From: Paenibacillus lutrae
GTDB taxonomy: Bacteria; Bacillota; Bacilli; Paenibacillales; NBRC-103111
Length of the DNA: 64,000 nt
Assembly: GCF_009757775.1 (NCBI RefSeq)
Contig: NZ_RHLK01000012.1
Coordinates: 1 to 64,000, forward strand
Reading direction: 5' to 3'
Of this stretch, positions 7,662 through 15,400 are shown piece by piece; position 1 is the first letter of the stretch, and each line of letters opens with the position of its first letter. A model generated the notes under the pieces. That model saw only the letters and a list, made by a program, of their open reading frames with translations, was not told the DNA's origin and ran no database searches. The position numbers and the translations under genes were made by a program.

Positions 7662-9477
7662 CTGAGCTGCCTCCTCTTTTGACAGGTGAGGGAATCGTGA
7701 CGATCACGTCCGTTCCTTCGCCAGGCTCACTTTCGACTGTGATTCCGTACTGCTCTCCGAAATATAATTGAATCCTCTCGTCTACACTCGCCAGACCGAA
7801 CGAAATTTTCTCTTCCTGGGGCCGGTTTAGTAAGGCAGCCAGACGCTCCGGCGCAATCCCGACTCCATCGTCCTTAATCTCGAAAATAGCCAGCTGCCCT
7901 TCCAGCCGCCCCTGAAGAATAAGCTTCCCGAAGGTGCCCTTCTCCTTCAGGCCGTGGTAGATTGAATTTTCAACCAACGGCTGAAACGTTAGCTTGGGAA
8001 TCAAATAGTCCATCAGTTCTTCGGGCACATCGATCTGGAAATCAAACGTATCGGAATAGCGTGTCCGCTGGATAAGCAAATAATTGTAGACATTCCGGAT
8101 TTCTTCCCGCACGGGTATGATTTCTTTGCCGTTGCTTAGCGCGATCCGGTAGAAGTCGGCCAAGGCCTTGGTGGCCCTGCTGGCCTCATCCGGTTCGCCG
8201 GATTTGCAGAGCACATAGATCAAATCGAGTGTGTTATAGAAGAAATGCGGCTTGATCTGCTCCTGCATCAGAGCCAGCTCCAGCTCCCGCTTCTTCTTCT
8301 GCTCGACCTCTACCTTGGCGAGCAGATCCTTCACCCGTCCGATCATGAGATTGAAGCCGGAGCCAAGCATCCCGACCTCATCGGAGGTTTTGACTTCGAT
8401 CGGCCCTTCGAAATTGCCGTCCCGAATCCGGCTCATGTTCTTGGTTAGCTTAATGACGGGACCCGCAATAACGCGGGATAAGATAAGCGCCCCTGCCAAT
8501 GCCAGCAGAACACAGACCAGGCCGATGATGATAATCGCGGCGGATACTTTGCGCGTATCTTCGGTCAAAGCCTTGAGCGGGGTTTCGTTAAACAGTTTCC
8601 AGTCCAGCTTTTGAAAATCCATTGCGGTGACAAGTCTGTCCTGGCTGCCGACTGTTCTAATCTCCGCAACGGTCTGTTCGGACTTGGCGAGAGCTGCAAT
8701 ATCCTTATCCTCAATCGGCTGCAGGATATTCTTCTTATCGAGGGAGGAGACGATCACTCCTTCCCGGTCGGCGATGTAATAGTCGCTTTGTTTCACGGGG
8801 CCGATTGTGTTATAGACCGAGGAGAGAGCCTGTTCCTTAATGTTGAGGACAAGGACGCCCAGACTATCCATCGATTCGGTGTCCAGAATATTTTTGCCGA
8901 GAGTAAGGACGGGCTGGGTCTTATCCGAGACCAGGTAATCCCTCACCTGCAGCGGGAACCATAAATGCCTGCCGTTGGATGCCCCGATCTCGCGGAGCAA
9001 CCGGCTTTCCAGTGCCTTATCCAGTCCGGCTTCCATCTGCCTCTGGGTGCTGTAGATCTGATTGCCTGTATCAATGAAGGCAGCCGATTCTATATCCGGG
9101 AAAGTCATCAGAGCGAACTTCAGCTTGTCCTCAAGCTGCTGCCGGTACACGAGCTCATCGGCCTCCTGAGGACCCTGGCTTTCCGGCTGGTCGGGATTGG
9201 GCTGTTTGGGCGTGCGGACGCCGCTTTTATTCAGCTCCATCATAATCATATTTGCGGAGCTCTCCGCATTCGTCAGAATCATATCGATCCGGGTGACAAT
9301 CAGCTTGGATTCGTCCAGTACATTCTTTTTGGTTTTTTCTATAATGCTCTGCGTATACACATAGTAAGAAATAAGACCAAGTAAAAATAGCGGGATGACG
9401 ACAAGCGGAATAAAGATAGTCATTATTTTATTTTTAATGCGCTGTTTGCGGAACCAGCCCGTTAATTTGGCTTTCAT
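7654..9477 (-). CDS. Sensor histidine kinase, YesM type
   Basis: 607-residue membrane kinase: one N-terminal helix near residues 20-40, a large extracytoplasmic Cache-like sensor region, a second helix near 305-330, a HAMP linker, then a His_kinase domain with the phospho-accepting motif EQIKPHFFYNTL near residue 410 and an HATPase domain with DDGVGI and GFGLASV-like loops. It pairs with the overlapping YesN-type regulator. Signal is presumably the sugar or the loaded binding protein (inference). The ATG at 9477 has AAGGAG eleven bases upstream. It is the first gene of the locus and faces the divergent esterase gene across a 339-base intergenic region. Confidence 0.92.
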   Translation of the reverse strand: MKAKLTGWFRKQRIKNKIMTIFIPLVVIPLFLLGLISYYVYTQSIIEKTKKNVLDESKLIVTRIDMILTNAESSANMIMMELNKSGVRTPKQPNPDQPESQGPQEADELVYRQQLEDKLKFALMTFPDIESAAFIDTGNQIYSTQRQMEAGLDKALESRLLREIGASNGRHLWFPLQVRDYLVSDKTQPVLTLGKNILDTESMDSLGVLVLNIKEQALSSVYNTIGPVKQSDYYIADREGVIVSSLDKKNILQPIEDKDIAALAKSEQTVAEIRTVGSQDRLVTAMDFQKLDWKLFNETPLKALTEDTRKVSAAIIIIGLVCVLLALAGALILSRVIAGPVIKLTKNMSRIRDGNFEGPIEVKTSDEVGMLGSGFNLMIGRVKDLLAKVEVEQKKKRELELALMQEQIKPHFFYNTLDLIYVLCKSGEPDEASRATKALADFYRIALSNGKEIIPVREEIRNVYNYLLIQRTRYSDTFDFQIDVPEELMDYLIPKLTFQPLVENSIYHGLKEKGTFGKLILQGRLEGQLAIFEIKDDGVGIAPERLAALLNRPQEEKISFGLASVDERIQLYFGEQYGITVESEPGEGTDVIVTIPSPVKRGGSSDV

Positions 9478-9816
9478 GAGGTTTAGATCTCCTTGTTTAC
9501 CTTTGTGGGGGCCTTATTGAACAGGCACGGTGGCTTATAACCTGCCATGTCGTGTTATTTTAGTATAGTTGATTTAGCTGGCTTCATGCGACCCATATCG
9601 TCAATAACCGAGTTTTTTCAACAAATTCTAGCAAAGTTAATTAGGGTTTATCTTCTTTAGACCGGCTTGGAGTGAGGCGGTTTGTCAGTTTGCATTTTAA
9701 TGGATAATATCAGAAAATTTGACTTTGGCTTCCGGCTCTTTTACGATTAAAACAGGATAAAGTTAGGTCATTAAACTATTCGATAATGGAACTATTTAGA
9801 GGAGAGCAGGTGGACC
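9478..9816. other. Divergent intergenic region between the sensor kinase and the esterase
   Basis: 339 bases, AT-rich. On the plus side a clear sigma-A promoter is present (listed separately). On the minus side a TATACT-like -10 near 9564-9569 is visible, but without a convincing -35, so the kinase promoter is uncertain. No small gene or terminator is seen. Confidence 0.5.
9719..9747 (+). promoter_or_regulatory. Sigma-A promoter of the esterase-P450 operon
   Basis: TTGACT at 9719-9724 and TACGAT at 9742-9747 with a 17-base spacer, about 70 bases before the esterase start. Confidence 0.65.
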
Positions 9817-10773
9817 ATGCCAGTAGAGCCGCGAATCGGATTTATGCTGAAGCAAATGAATGCGGCCCCGCAGCCCGATTATGAACAGTTGTCTGCGGAT
9901 GAACTCCGCCGGAGTAAGAATCCGGTCTATGTGTCTGAAGAGGGGAGAGAGGAAGTCAAGCAGGTCGCGGACCGGGTGATTCCTCTTGAAGGCCGTGATC
10001 TGCCCGTCCGGGTATATACACCGGAAGGAGAAGCGCCCTATCCGGCGCTGGTTTACTATCACGGAGGAGGTTTCGTGTTGGGCAGTATCGATTCACACGA
10101 CTCGATCTGCCGCAACTTGGCCAACTCTGTCCGCGCGGTTGTCATTTCGGTTGACTACAGGCTCGCCCCCGAGCATAAATTTCCGGCAGCGGTAGAGGAC
10201 GCTTACGAATCCCTGCTGTGGATTGCGGAGCATCCCGATGTATTCGGTATCGACTCAGCGCGCATGGCTGTAGGGGGCGACAGTGCGGGAGGCAACCTCG
10301 CGACAGTGGCCGCTATCAAGGCCAGGGAAGCGGGCAAGCCAGCCCTTCTTTATCAGCTGCTCTGCTATCCGGCCGCAGGTTTCGAAGAGGAAGATCCCGC
10401 TTCTCTGCGTGAGAACGGGGAGGGTTATATTCTGACTGCCGGCATGATGGAATGGTTCTCGAAGCAGTATTTGAACAAGGAAGAAGAAAGCCGGAACCCG
10501 TATGCGTATCCGATTCATTTTCAAACAGAGGATTTGACGGGTCTGCCGCCTGCTATGGTTGTGACTGCCCAGTATGATCCGCTGCGCGACAGCGGACAAG
10601 CTTATGCGGAGAAACTGATGAACGCCGGAGTAGAGGTCGTCTATAAGAACTATGAGGATCTCGTGCACGGATTTATGAATATGCATCAGCTTGTGCCGCG
10701 CACTCAGGAAGCGCTGAATGAAATGGCTTCCCAGCTCCGGCTGGCTTTAGGAACAAACGGGAGATTTAATTGA
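9817..10773 (+). CDS. Alpha/beta-hydrolase esterase, hormone-sensitive-lipase family
   Basis: 318 residues, cytoplasmic. The HSL-family signature HGGG at residues 82-85 forms the oxyanion hole, GDSAGG places the nucleophile at Ser156, and the rest of the triad is visible as Asp254 (AQYDPLRD) and His284 (VHGF). It hydrolyses short-chain esters of carboxylic acids; the natural substrate is unknown. AGGAGAG precedes the ATG. The P450 gene follows after 74 bases on the same strand with its own ribosome-binding site, so a common transcript is likely and the two may act on the same small molecule (inference only). Confidence 0.9.
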   Translation: MPVEPRIGFMLKQMNAAPQPDYEQLSADELRRSKNPVYVSEEGREEVKQVADRVIPLEGRDLPVRVYTPEGEAPYPALVYYHGGGFVLGSIDSHDSICRNLANSVRAVVISVDYRLAPEHKFPAAVEDAYESLLWIAEHPDVFGIDSARMAVGGDSAGGNLATVAAIKAREAGKPALLYQLLCYPAAGFEEEDPASLRENGEGYILTAGMMEWFSKQYLNKEEESRNPYAYPIHFQTEDLTGLPPAMVVTAQYDPLRDSGQAYAEKLMNAGVEVVYKNYEDLVHGFMNMHQLVPRTQEALNEMASQLRLALGTNGRFN

Positions 10774-10847
10774 CGTATGCTATCACGACGTGGATGCCGG
10801 TCTGTGCGGAAGGTTACTTTTAAGAAGAAAAACGGAGGCGATCTGGA

Positions 10848-12077
10848 ATGAATGAATTGTTTTCCATCGATTTTCTGAGAAATCCTTACCCGACTTATGC
10901 TTATTTACGGAGCAACCAGCCTGTTATGTATATGGAACCTTTGCAGACATGGTCTGTGTTTCAATACGATCACGTCAAAAGTGTGCTGTTCGATCACGCG
11001 AATTTCTCCTCCGAACACCGGCTGAAGCCTAAGGACGGACCCGCTCCGGGTGCCGGGGGGGATCATGTAGACAGTCCGGACAGCAGTGCAGGCGGCTTCA
11101 GTCTGATTACGCTGGACCCGCCGCGGCATACCCAGCTCCGCTCGCTTGTCAGCAAGGCGTTTACGCCTAAGGCCATAGCCGCGCTGGAGCCCCGGATCGT
11201 CGAACTGACCCATGAGCTGCTGGACAAAGTCAGCGCCAGCGGTGAAATGGATCTCATCGGGGATTTCTCCTACCCGCTTCCGGTCATAGTTATTGCAGAG
11301 ATGCTGGGTATTCCGAGCGAGGACCGTGAGCAGTTCAAGCACTGGTCGGACGAAGTGGTGGCCTCGGCCGACAACTTCGCCGGAGAGCAGAGCAGCGAAG
11401 CGGCGGATGCGCGCTCGGCTATGGATGATTACTTCCGCAGCATCATCGCAGAGCGCCGGCTGAACCCGCAGGATGACCTGATCAGCGCCCTGATTGCTGC
11501 AGAAGACTCGCAGCAGCAGCTCTCGGAGAAGGACATCCTGTCGTTCTGCGCCCTGCTGCTTGTGGCCGGGAACGAGACGACGACCAATCTGATCGGCAAC
11601 GCGGTACGGTCGCTGCTGGACCATCCGGACCAGCTGCAGAAACTGAGAGAGCAGCCGGAGCTTCTGCCGTCTGCGATTGAGGAGGTGCTCCGCTACCGCT
11701 CCCCTCTGCAGGCGATGTTCCGTACGGCGGCGCGCGATGTCGAGATCGGCGGCCAGAAGATCCCTGCCGGCAGCCGGGTCGTGGCGTGGATGGGGGCCGC
11801 CAATCACGATGAGCAGAAGTTCGAAGATGCCGGCACCTTCGACATCACGCGCAGCCCGAATCCGCATATCGCGTTCGGGCACGGGCTTCACTTCTGCCTC
11901 GGCGCGCCGCTTGCCCGCCTGGAGGCGAAGGTTGCGCTTGAGGCGATCCTGGAACGCCTGCCGGATCTTGCCCGCGCGAACCAGGAGCCGCTGACGCCGG
12001 CCCGCGGGTTCATCGTGCACGGCGTCAGCAGCCTGCCGCTGACGTTCACTAAGACGCCAGCGCGAGGCGGGAGCTAG
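10848..12077 (+). CDS. Cytochrome P450
   Basis: 409-residue soluble bacterial P450. Visible landmarks: I-helix oxygen-binding AGNETT at 240-245, the K-helix ExxR at Glu279-Arg282, and the heme loop FGHGLHFCLG with proximal Cys350. Length and spacing fit the CYP107/CYP109-like class of Bacillus enzymes that hydroxylate fatty acids, sterols or polyketides. No ferredoxin or reductase gene is adjacent, so it must use redox partners encoded elsewhere. GC content of the 3' half is distinctly high. CGGAGG precedes the ATG. Substrate unknown. Confidence 0.93.
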   Translation: MNELFSIDFLRNPYPTYAYLRSNQPVMYMEPLQTWSVFQYDHVKSVLFDHANFSSEHRLKPKDGPAPGAGGDHVDSPDSSAGGFSLITLDPPRHTQLRSLVSKAFTPKAIAALEPRIVELTHELLDKVSASGEMDLIGDFSYPLPVIVIAEMLGIPSEDREQFKHWSDEVVASADNFAGEQSSEAADARSAMDDYFRSIIAERRLNPQDDLISALIAAEDSQQQLSEKDILSFCALLLVAGNETTTNLIGNAVRSLLDHPDQLQKLREQPELLPSAIEEVLRYRSPLQAMFRTAARDVEIGGQKIPAGSRVVAWMGAANHDEQKFEDAGTFDITRSPNPHIAFGHGLHFCLGAPLARLEAKVALEAILERLPDLARANQEPLTPARGFIVHGVSSLPLTFTKTPARGGS

Positions 12078-12203
12078 GGCGGGTGTAATCCCGCAGGGGC
12101 GCGGCGGGGAGCGCCGATTGTGATTATTCTTCAGCCGCCTGCTGCAAGAGATCGGATTCCGGCTGTTAACAGGGTATCACAATTAGCCTAACCGTTTATT
12201 CCA

Positions 12204-12256
12204 GTCAGACAGGACGGACAGGACAGACAGGTCAGGCGGGACAGACAGGTCAGGCC
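12204..12256 (+). repeat. GGACAG-type simple repeat, including an 18-base direct duplication
   Basis: Between the P450 stop and its terminator lie degenerate copies of (G)GACAG. GGACAGACAGGTCAGGC occurs exactly at 12221-12237 and again at 12239-12255, so the period is 18 bases. No gene overlaps it. Confidence 0.75.
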
Positions 12257-12280
12257 GGAATAACGGACAGCAGCATCAAA

Positions 12281-12312
12281 AAAAACGGAGGCCGGTTGGC
12301 CTCCGTTTTTGC
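12281..12312 (+). terminator. Strong intrinsic terminator, bidirectional
   Basis: Thirteen-base perfect stem AAAAACGGAGGCC / GGCCTCCGTTTTT with a GGTT loop (12281-12310). It ends the esterase-P450 transcript and, read on the other strand, could end the ydjO-like transcript. Confidence 0.88.
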
Positions 12313-12337
12313 GGCATTAAAGAAAGACGGCCCGGCT

Positions 12338-12544
12338 TTACGCCGACCCGTTGTGATTATGATTCGTAAGAATAGGAAGCATTTTGACCTGCTTCACCAT
12401 CTCGGATTTACAGATCGGACAGAGGGGTACTTCATTAAACGAGAAGTTTTCCCGCATCCAGCACACACAGCTTTCTTGGCTGCAGGCCCAAACGGCAATT
12501 TCTTCTTCTGGAACAGGTTCCATGTTCTTTTTGGAATAATGCAT
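12338..12544 (-). CDS. Cold-inducible YdjO-family small zinc-ribbon-like protein
   Basis: 68 residues. The four cysteines are arranged as CxxxxCxCW near residues 21-29 and CPIC near 42-45, consistent with a small metal-binding knuckle, and the sequence around WMRENFSFNE matches the YdjO family, which is known as cold-inducible in Bacillus. AAGGAGGG is placed correctly before the ATG. It lies directly downstream of the cold-shock protein gene on the same strand, separated by that gene's terminator, so partial read-through would give cold co-expression. Molecular role is unknown. Confidence 0.8.
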   Translation of the reverse strand: MHYSKKNMEPVPEEEIAVWACSQESCVCWMRENFSFNEVPLCPICKSEMVKQVKMLPILTNHNHNGSA

Positions 12545-12611
12545 AGTGACCCTCCTTCATTTCGTCGGCCTACTTCTATAATACGCAAGACCGTACGTGA
12601 ACTTGACTGCC

Positions 12612-12650
12612 ATGAAAAAGAACTGCCTAATCCCAGGACAGGCAGTTCCT
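12612..12650 (-). terminator. Terminator after the cold-shock protein gene
   Basis: Minus-strand GAACTGCCT / AGGCAGTTC (12640-12648 with 12620-12628, 11-base loop) followed by TTTTTC. It lies between the csp and ydjO-like genes. Confidence 0.85.
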
Positions 12651-12670
12651 TCTATAGATTGTGTAGTTGC

Positions 12671-12871
12671 TTATAGTTTAACAACGTTCTCAGCTTGCGG
12701 TCCGCGGTTGCCTTGAACGATGTCGAATTGTACGCGTTGTCCTTCGTCGAGTGATTTGAAGCCCTCACCAGTAATTGCGCTGAAGTGTACGAATACGTCT
12801 TTGCCGCCTTCAACTTCGATGAAGCCAAAACCCTTCTCTGCGTTAAACCATTTTACTGTTCCTGTTTCCAT
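12671..12871 (-). CDS. Cold-shock protein, CspA/CspB family
   Basis: 66-residue OB-fold RNA chaperone. The RNA-binding motifs are intact: KGFGFIEV (RNP1) and VFVHFSAI (RNP2). It binds single-stranded RNA and removes inhibitory structure at low temperature. AGGAGG precedes the ATG. The gene is preceded by a promoter 140-168 bases upstream and a long structured 5' leader, the usual design for cold-induced post-transcriptional control. Confidence 0.96.
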   Translation of the reverse strand: METGTVKWFNAEKGFGFIEVEGGKDVFVHFSAITGEGFKSLDEGQRVQFDIVQGNRGPQAENVVKL

Positions 12872-13005
12872 TCTTGGAAAACCTCCTAGAAATTTAAAGA
12901 TTCATTCGTATCGGTTTAGGAAAAAAGTTCACACATTACAAAGTGTACCCATTCCTGCGTGATATCCTTTGTAATATGTGAACTGATTTCTAATCTTATA
13001 CGAAT
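12872..13005 (-). promoter_or_regulatory. Structured 5' leader of the cold-shock gene (putative RNA thermosensor)
   Basis: About 130 untranslated bases lie between promoter and start codon. Inside is a long nested hairpin: an inner 17-bp helix (12967-12983 with 12927-12943, one G-U pair) around a 23-base loop, and an outer 16-base helix with three mismatches (12990-13005 with 12904-12919). Temperature control is inferred from cspA-type leaders, not shown. Confidence 0.7.
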
Positions 13006-13010
13006 AACTC

Positions 13011-13039
13011 ATTTTACCATATATTTTGTGTTAAAGCAA
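13011..13039 (-). promoter_or_regulatory. Sigma-A promoter of the cold-shock gene
   Basis: On the minus strand TTGCTT (13039-13034), 17-base spacer, TAAAAT (13016-13011). Transcription would start near 13004, giving the 130-base leader. Confidence 0.65.
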
Positions 13040-13588
13040 CTTGCCGGGGATTCTCCGAAGATAATCCTTACAACCCGGAAGCAGGGCTTCGCATGCCATA
13101 AACCCTTGATATGAAAGGATTTATAGCTTTTTCTCCCCGAGTGGAAATGGTCGTATCCAATGAAACATTTTGAAAATGCTGGTATACGGTGGAAAAGAGC
13201 AGCTGGTAAAAATCAAGCGCCCATTTAACCGGCTTCGTATCACCGCATAGGAACAGATCGACATGAGAAAATAAAGGGAGCGGACATACGGCTGCCCGAA
13301 ACGGCGGAAATTCTGATCGTACCTGTCACTGCCGTATGAGAGGTGCCGACCAGGCGGCGATTCATTGAAACGGCTTCAATTATTTCCGATACGTTTCTCC
13401 TTTGTGCAGAGCGGGTACTTGTACTTCTAAGGAATTTTCCATTTTAGAGGGAGAAAAGGTCGTTTGCATTCAAGGTGCATCTAAGGCCTTTGTGCGGCGG
13501 ATGTCCGTCGTTTGTATAAACCTTTCATCACTTTTAAAGGCCTTGAATGATACGACGCTTTCTTCCGCCATAAAAGGAGGGAATGTGT
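13040..13588. other. Intergenic region, mostly featureless; possible gene remnant on the minus strand
   Basis: About 550 bases without a convincing gene. The minus strand is open from 13325 to a TAA at 13068 (85 codons) with a protein-like composition (for example GDTKPVKWALDFYQ and TTISTRGEKAINPF), but it has no start codon or ribosome-binding site and I recognise no family. It may be the 3' remnant of a decayed gene or chance. No clear promoter for the downstream phosphoesterase was found. Confidence 0.3.
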
Positions 13589-14581
13589 ATGAAGAAAAAA
13601 GCAAGTTTATCCCTGCTGATGTCAGCCAGTCTGCTTCTCTTGACCACCGTTCCCGCAAGTGCGAAACAGGAAATGATAGAAGAACCGAAACTGTCTTTTC
13701 CGGTTATCAGCGATATTCACGTATCGGTTGACCACCCGGAATCTCAAAGTAAATTTAAAGCGGCTGTGGAAGATCTGTACCGCATTGACCCGGACGCGGA
13801 TGCGCTCGTTATCAACGGGGATTTGACGAATGGAACAGCCAGGGATTATAAACTTTTGAGCGAAATATGGAAGCAGGTACCGCTGCCGCCCCGGACATTC
13901 GCCAATATCGGGAATCATGAGTTTTACTCGTCATGGCTGAATAAGGATGGCGACTGGAGTCCGGATTCTTTTCCTAATAAAGTATCGGATTCCGATTCCA
14001 TTCAAAGCTTCCTCAAATTTGCCGGAGAACAGAAAGTATACCGCGAGGAAATGGTTGGCGGCTATCCATTTCTCTTCCTGGGCTCGGAGAAATACCGGCA
14101 ATCGGATCCCAGTATTGAGGAAGACGCCTACTTATCGGATGAACAGCTGGACTGGCTGAAAGATCGGCTGGCAAGGCACGGTGAATCGGCCAAGCCGATT
14201 TTTGTCTTCCTTCACCAGCCTTTGCCGGACACAGTAGCGGGCTCCTCCGTCAAGTCTAACCAAAGAGCCGTTGTACAGCATAAGGAACTGAAAAGTATAC
14301 TGTCTGAGTATCCCGAGGTTATTTTCTTTACGGGCCATTCACATTGGGAACTGAATCAGCCGAATACGCTGGTGACGGACGGATTCACAATGGTGAATTC
14401 CTCTTCAGTTGAGCGGCCGTGGTCTTCTGATGGCAACGGCGGGGAGAAACAGCTCGGAGAGGAAGAAAGCGAAGGTCTCTACGTAGAGGTGTATGAAGAC
14501 TCGGTTTCTATTAAAGGCCGCGATTTTAAGGAAAAGAAATGGATTACCGAAGCACAGTATACGGTCCCTATCCGGAGATAA
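13589..14581 (+). CDS. Secreted calcineurin-like metallophosphoesterase
   Basis: 330 residues with a Sec signal peptide (MKKKASLSLLMSASLLLL, cleavage expected after PASA). The metal-binding motifs of the family appear in order: SDIH, NGDLTNG, GNHE, FLHQP and GHSHWE. It is a dinuclear-metal phosphoesterase acting outside the membrane; substrate unknown. The second of two nearby ATGs (13589) is chosen because AAGGAGGG lies eight bases before it, whereas the ATG at 13583 is too close. It is transcribed alone and ends at a terminator at 14681-14716. Confidence 0.88.
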   Translation: MKKKASLSLLMSASLLLLTTVPASAKQEMIEEPKLSFPVISDIHVSVDHPESQSKFKAAVEDLYRIDPDADALVINGDLTNGTARDYKLLSEIWKQVPLPPRTFANIGNHEFYSSWLNKDGDWSPDSFPNKVSDSDSIQSFLKFAGEQKVYREEMVGGYPFLFLGSEKYRQSDPSIEEDAYLSDEQLDWLKDRLARHGESAKPIFVFLHQPLPDTVAGSSVKSNQRAVVQHKELKSILSEYPEVIFFTGHSHWELNQPNTLVTDGFTMVNSSSVERPWSSDGNGGEKQLGEEESEGLYVEVYEDSVSIKGRDFKEKKWITEAQYTVPIRR

Positions 14582-14680
14582 TTTCAGCTTCAGGGGGAAT
14601 CGGGCGGAACACGTGATAGAGAGAAGACAGCAGCCTTGTCAGTGGAAAGATCGGGACAAGCTTGCCCCTATGAGATACAT

Positions 14681-14716
14681 AAGGCATCGGCCAACGGCCG
14701 GTGCCTTAGCTTTTTT
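14681..14716 (+). terminator. Intrinsic terminator after the phosphoesterase
   Basis: AAGGCATCGGCC / GGCCGGTGCCTT stem (one G-U pair, AAC loop) followed within a few bases by TTTTTT. Confidence 0.8.
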
Positions 14717-14784
14717 AAGCGTGCGCGTGATTCAGCTTGTGCAGTATAATGAGGAGAATAATCGGAAGCAGGGGGATTGGATGA

Positions 14785-15111
14785 ATGGGGTATCTGTATT
14801 TGGCCATTGCGATTATCGGAGAAATTATTGGCACCACCATGCTGAAATATTCGCAAGGATTTACAAAACTGCTGCCCAGCGCCGGGGTGATCCTGGGATA
14901 CGGGTTTGCCTTTTACTGTTTGTCGCTTGCGCTTAAAACGATTCCGCTGGGTGTGAGCTACGCTATTTGGTCCGGAGTCGGAACTGCTCTAACAGCGATT
15001 ATCGGGTTCCTTCTCTGGAAGGAAAAACTAAGCGCTGCGGGAGTGGCGGGGATTGTCTTCATTATTCTGGGCGTCGCGCTGCTCAATATTACTAGTAACA
15101 CACACGCGTAA
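14785..15111 (+). CDS. Small multidrug resistance (SMR) efflux protein
   Basis: 108 residues, four membrane helices. The essential membrane-embedded glutamate is present (AIIGEIIGTT, Glu13), as is the W-rich motif YAIWSGVGTAL of helix 3. SMR proteins exchange protons for quaternary ammonium or guanidinium-type cations as homodimers or paired heterodimers. Only a single gene is present here, so it would have to be a dual-topology homodimer. GGGGGA stands eight bases before the ATG; a competing ATG at 14781 is in another frame. A TATAAT near 14747 suggests a promoter, but no good -35 is seen. Confidence 0.92.
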   Translation: MGYLYLAIAIIGEIIGTTMLKYSQGFTKLLPSAGVILGYGFAFYCLSLALKTIPLGVSYAIWSGVGTALTAIIGFLLWKEKLSAAGVAGIVFIILGVALLNITSNTHA

Positions 15112-15317
15112 TGAGGGGATAGCGGCTGGAGCGCCCGGCAAACGAATCGGCTGCCTCTGAATACTTCTTCATTCAATGATCGAGGTTGCAGCTCTTCCGT
15201 TTCTCAGCCAGATGGCGATAGAGATGAAGGACCTGTTCTCGGCATTCCGGACTGAATAGGCCTGCCGGTGACCCCGGCTTGCCGGGCGGTTACATTGTGC
15301 ATGCCTGCTTACGCCAT

Positions 15318-15363
15318 AAAGAGGCTGCTCCCAAGTCATCTATGACTTAGGAGCAGCCTCTTT
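15318..15363. terminator. Long bidirectional hairpin between convergent genes
   Basis: Twenty-two-base arms (15318-15339 and 15342-15363) with a single mismatch and essentially no loop, ending in AAAG/CTTT. It lies between the SMR gene (plus) and the amino-acid permease (minus) and could end both transcripts, although the T-tracts are short. Confidence 0.6.
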
Positions 15364-15400
15364 ACGCGTCTTTGCAGCTCGTTCGCTTTATCTTGCCGGC

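Noticed and set aside
13402-13731. Plus-strand open frame of 109 codons overlapping the phosphoesterase start
   Set aside because: It overlaps the real gene in another frame and has no ribosome-binding site or recognisable features.
15186-15305. Open stretch on the minus strand ending in ...CREQVLHLYRHLAEKRKSC
   Set aside because: About 38 codons, no start codon or ribosome-binding site, no family recognised; too short to call a remnant.
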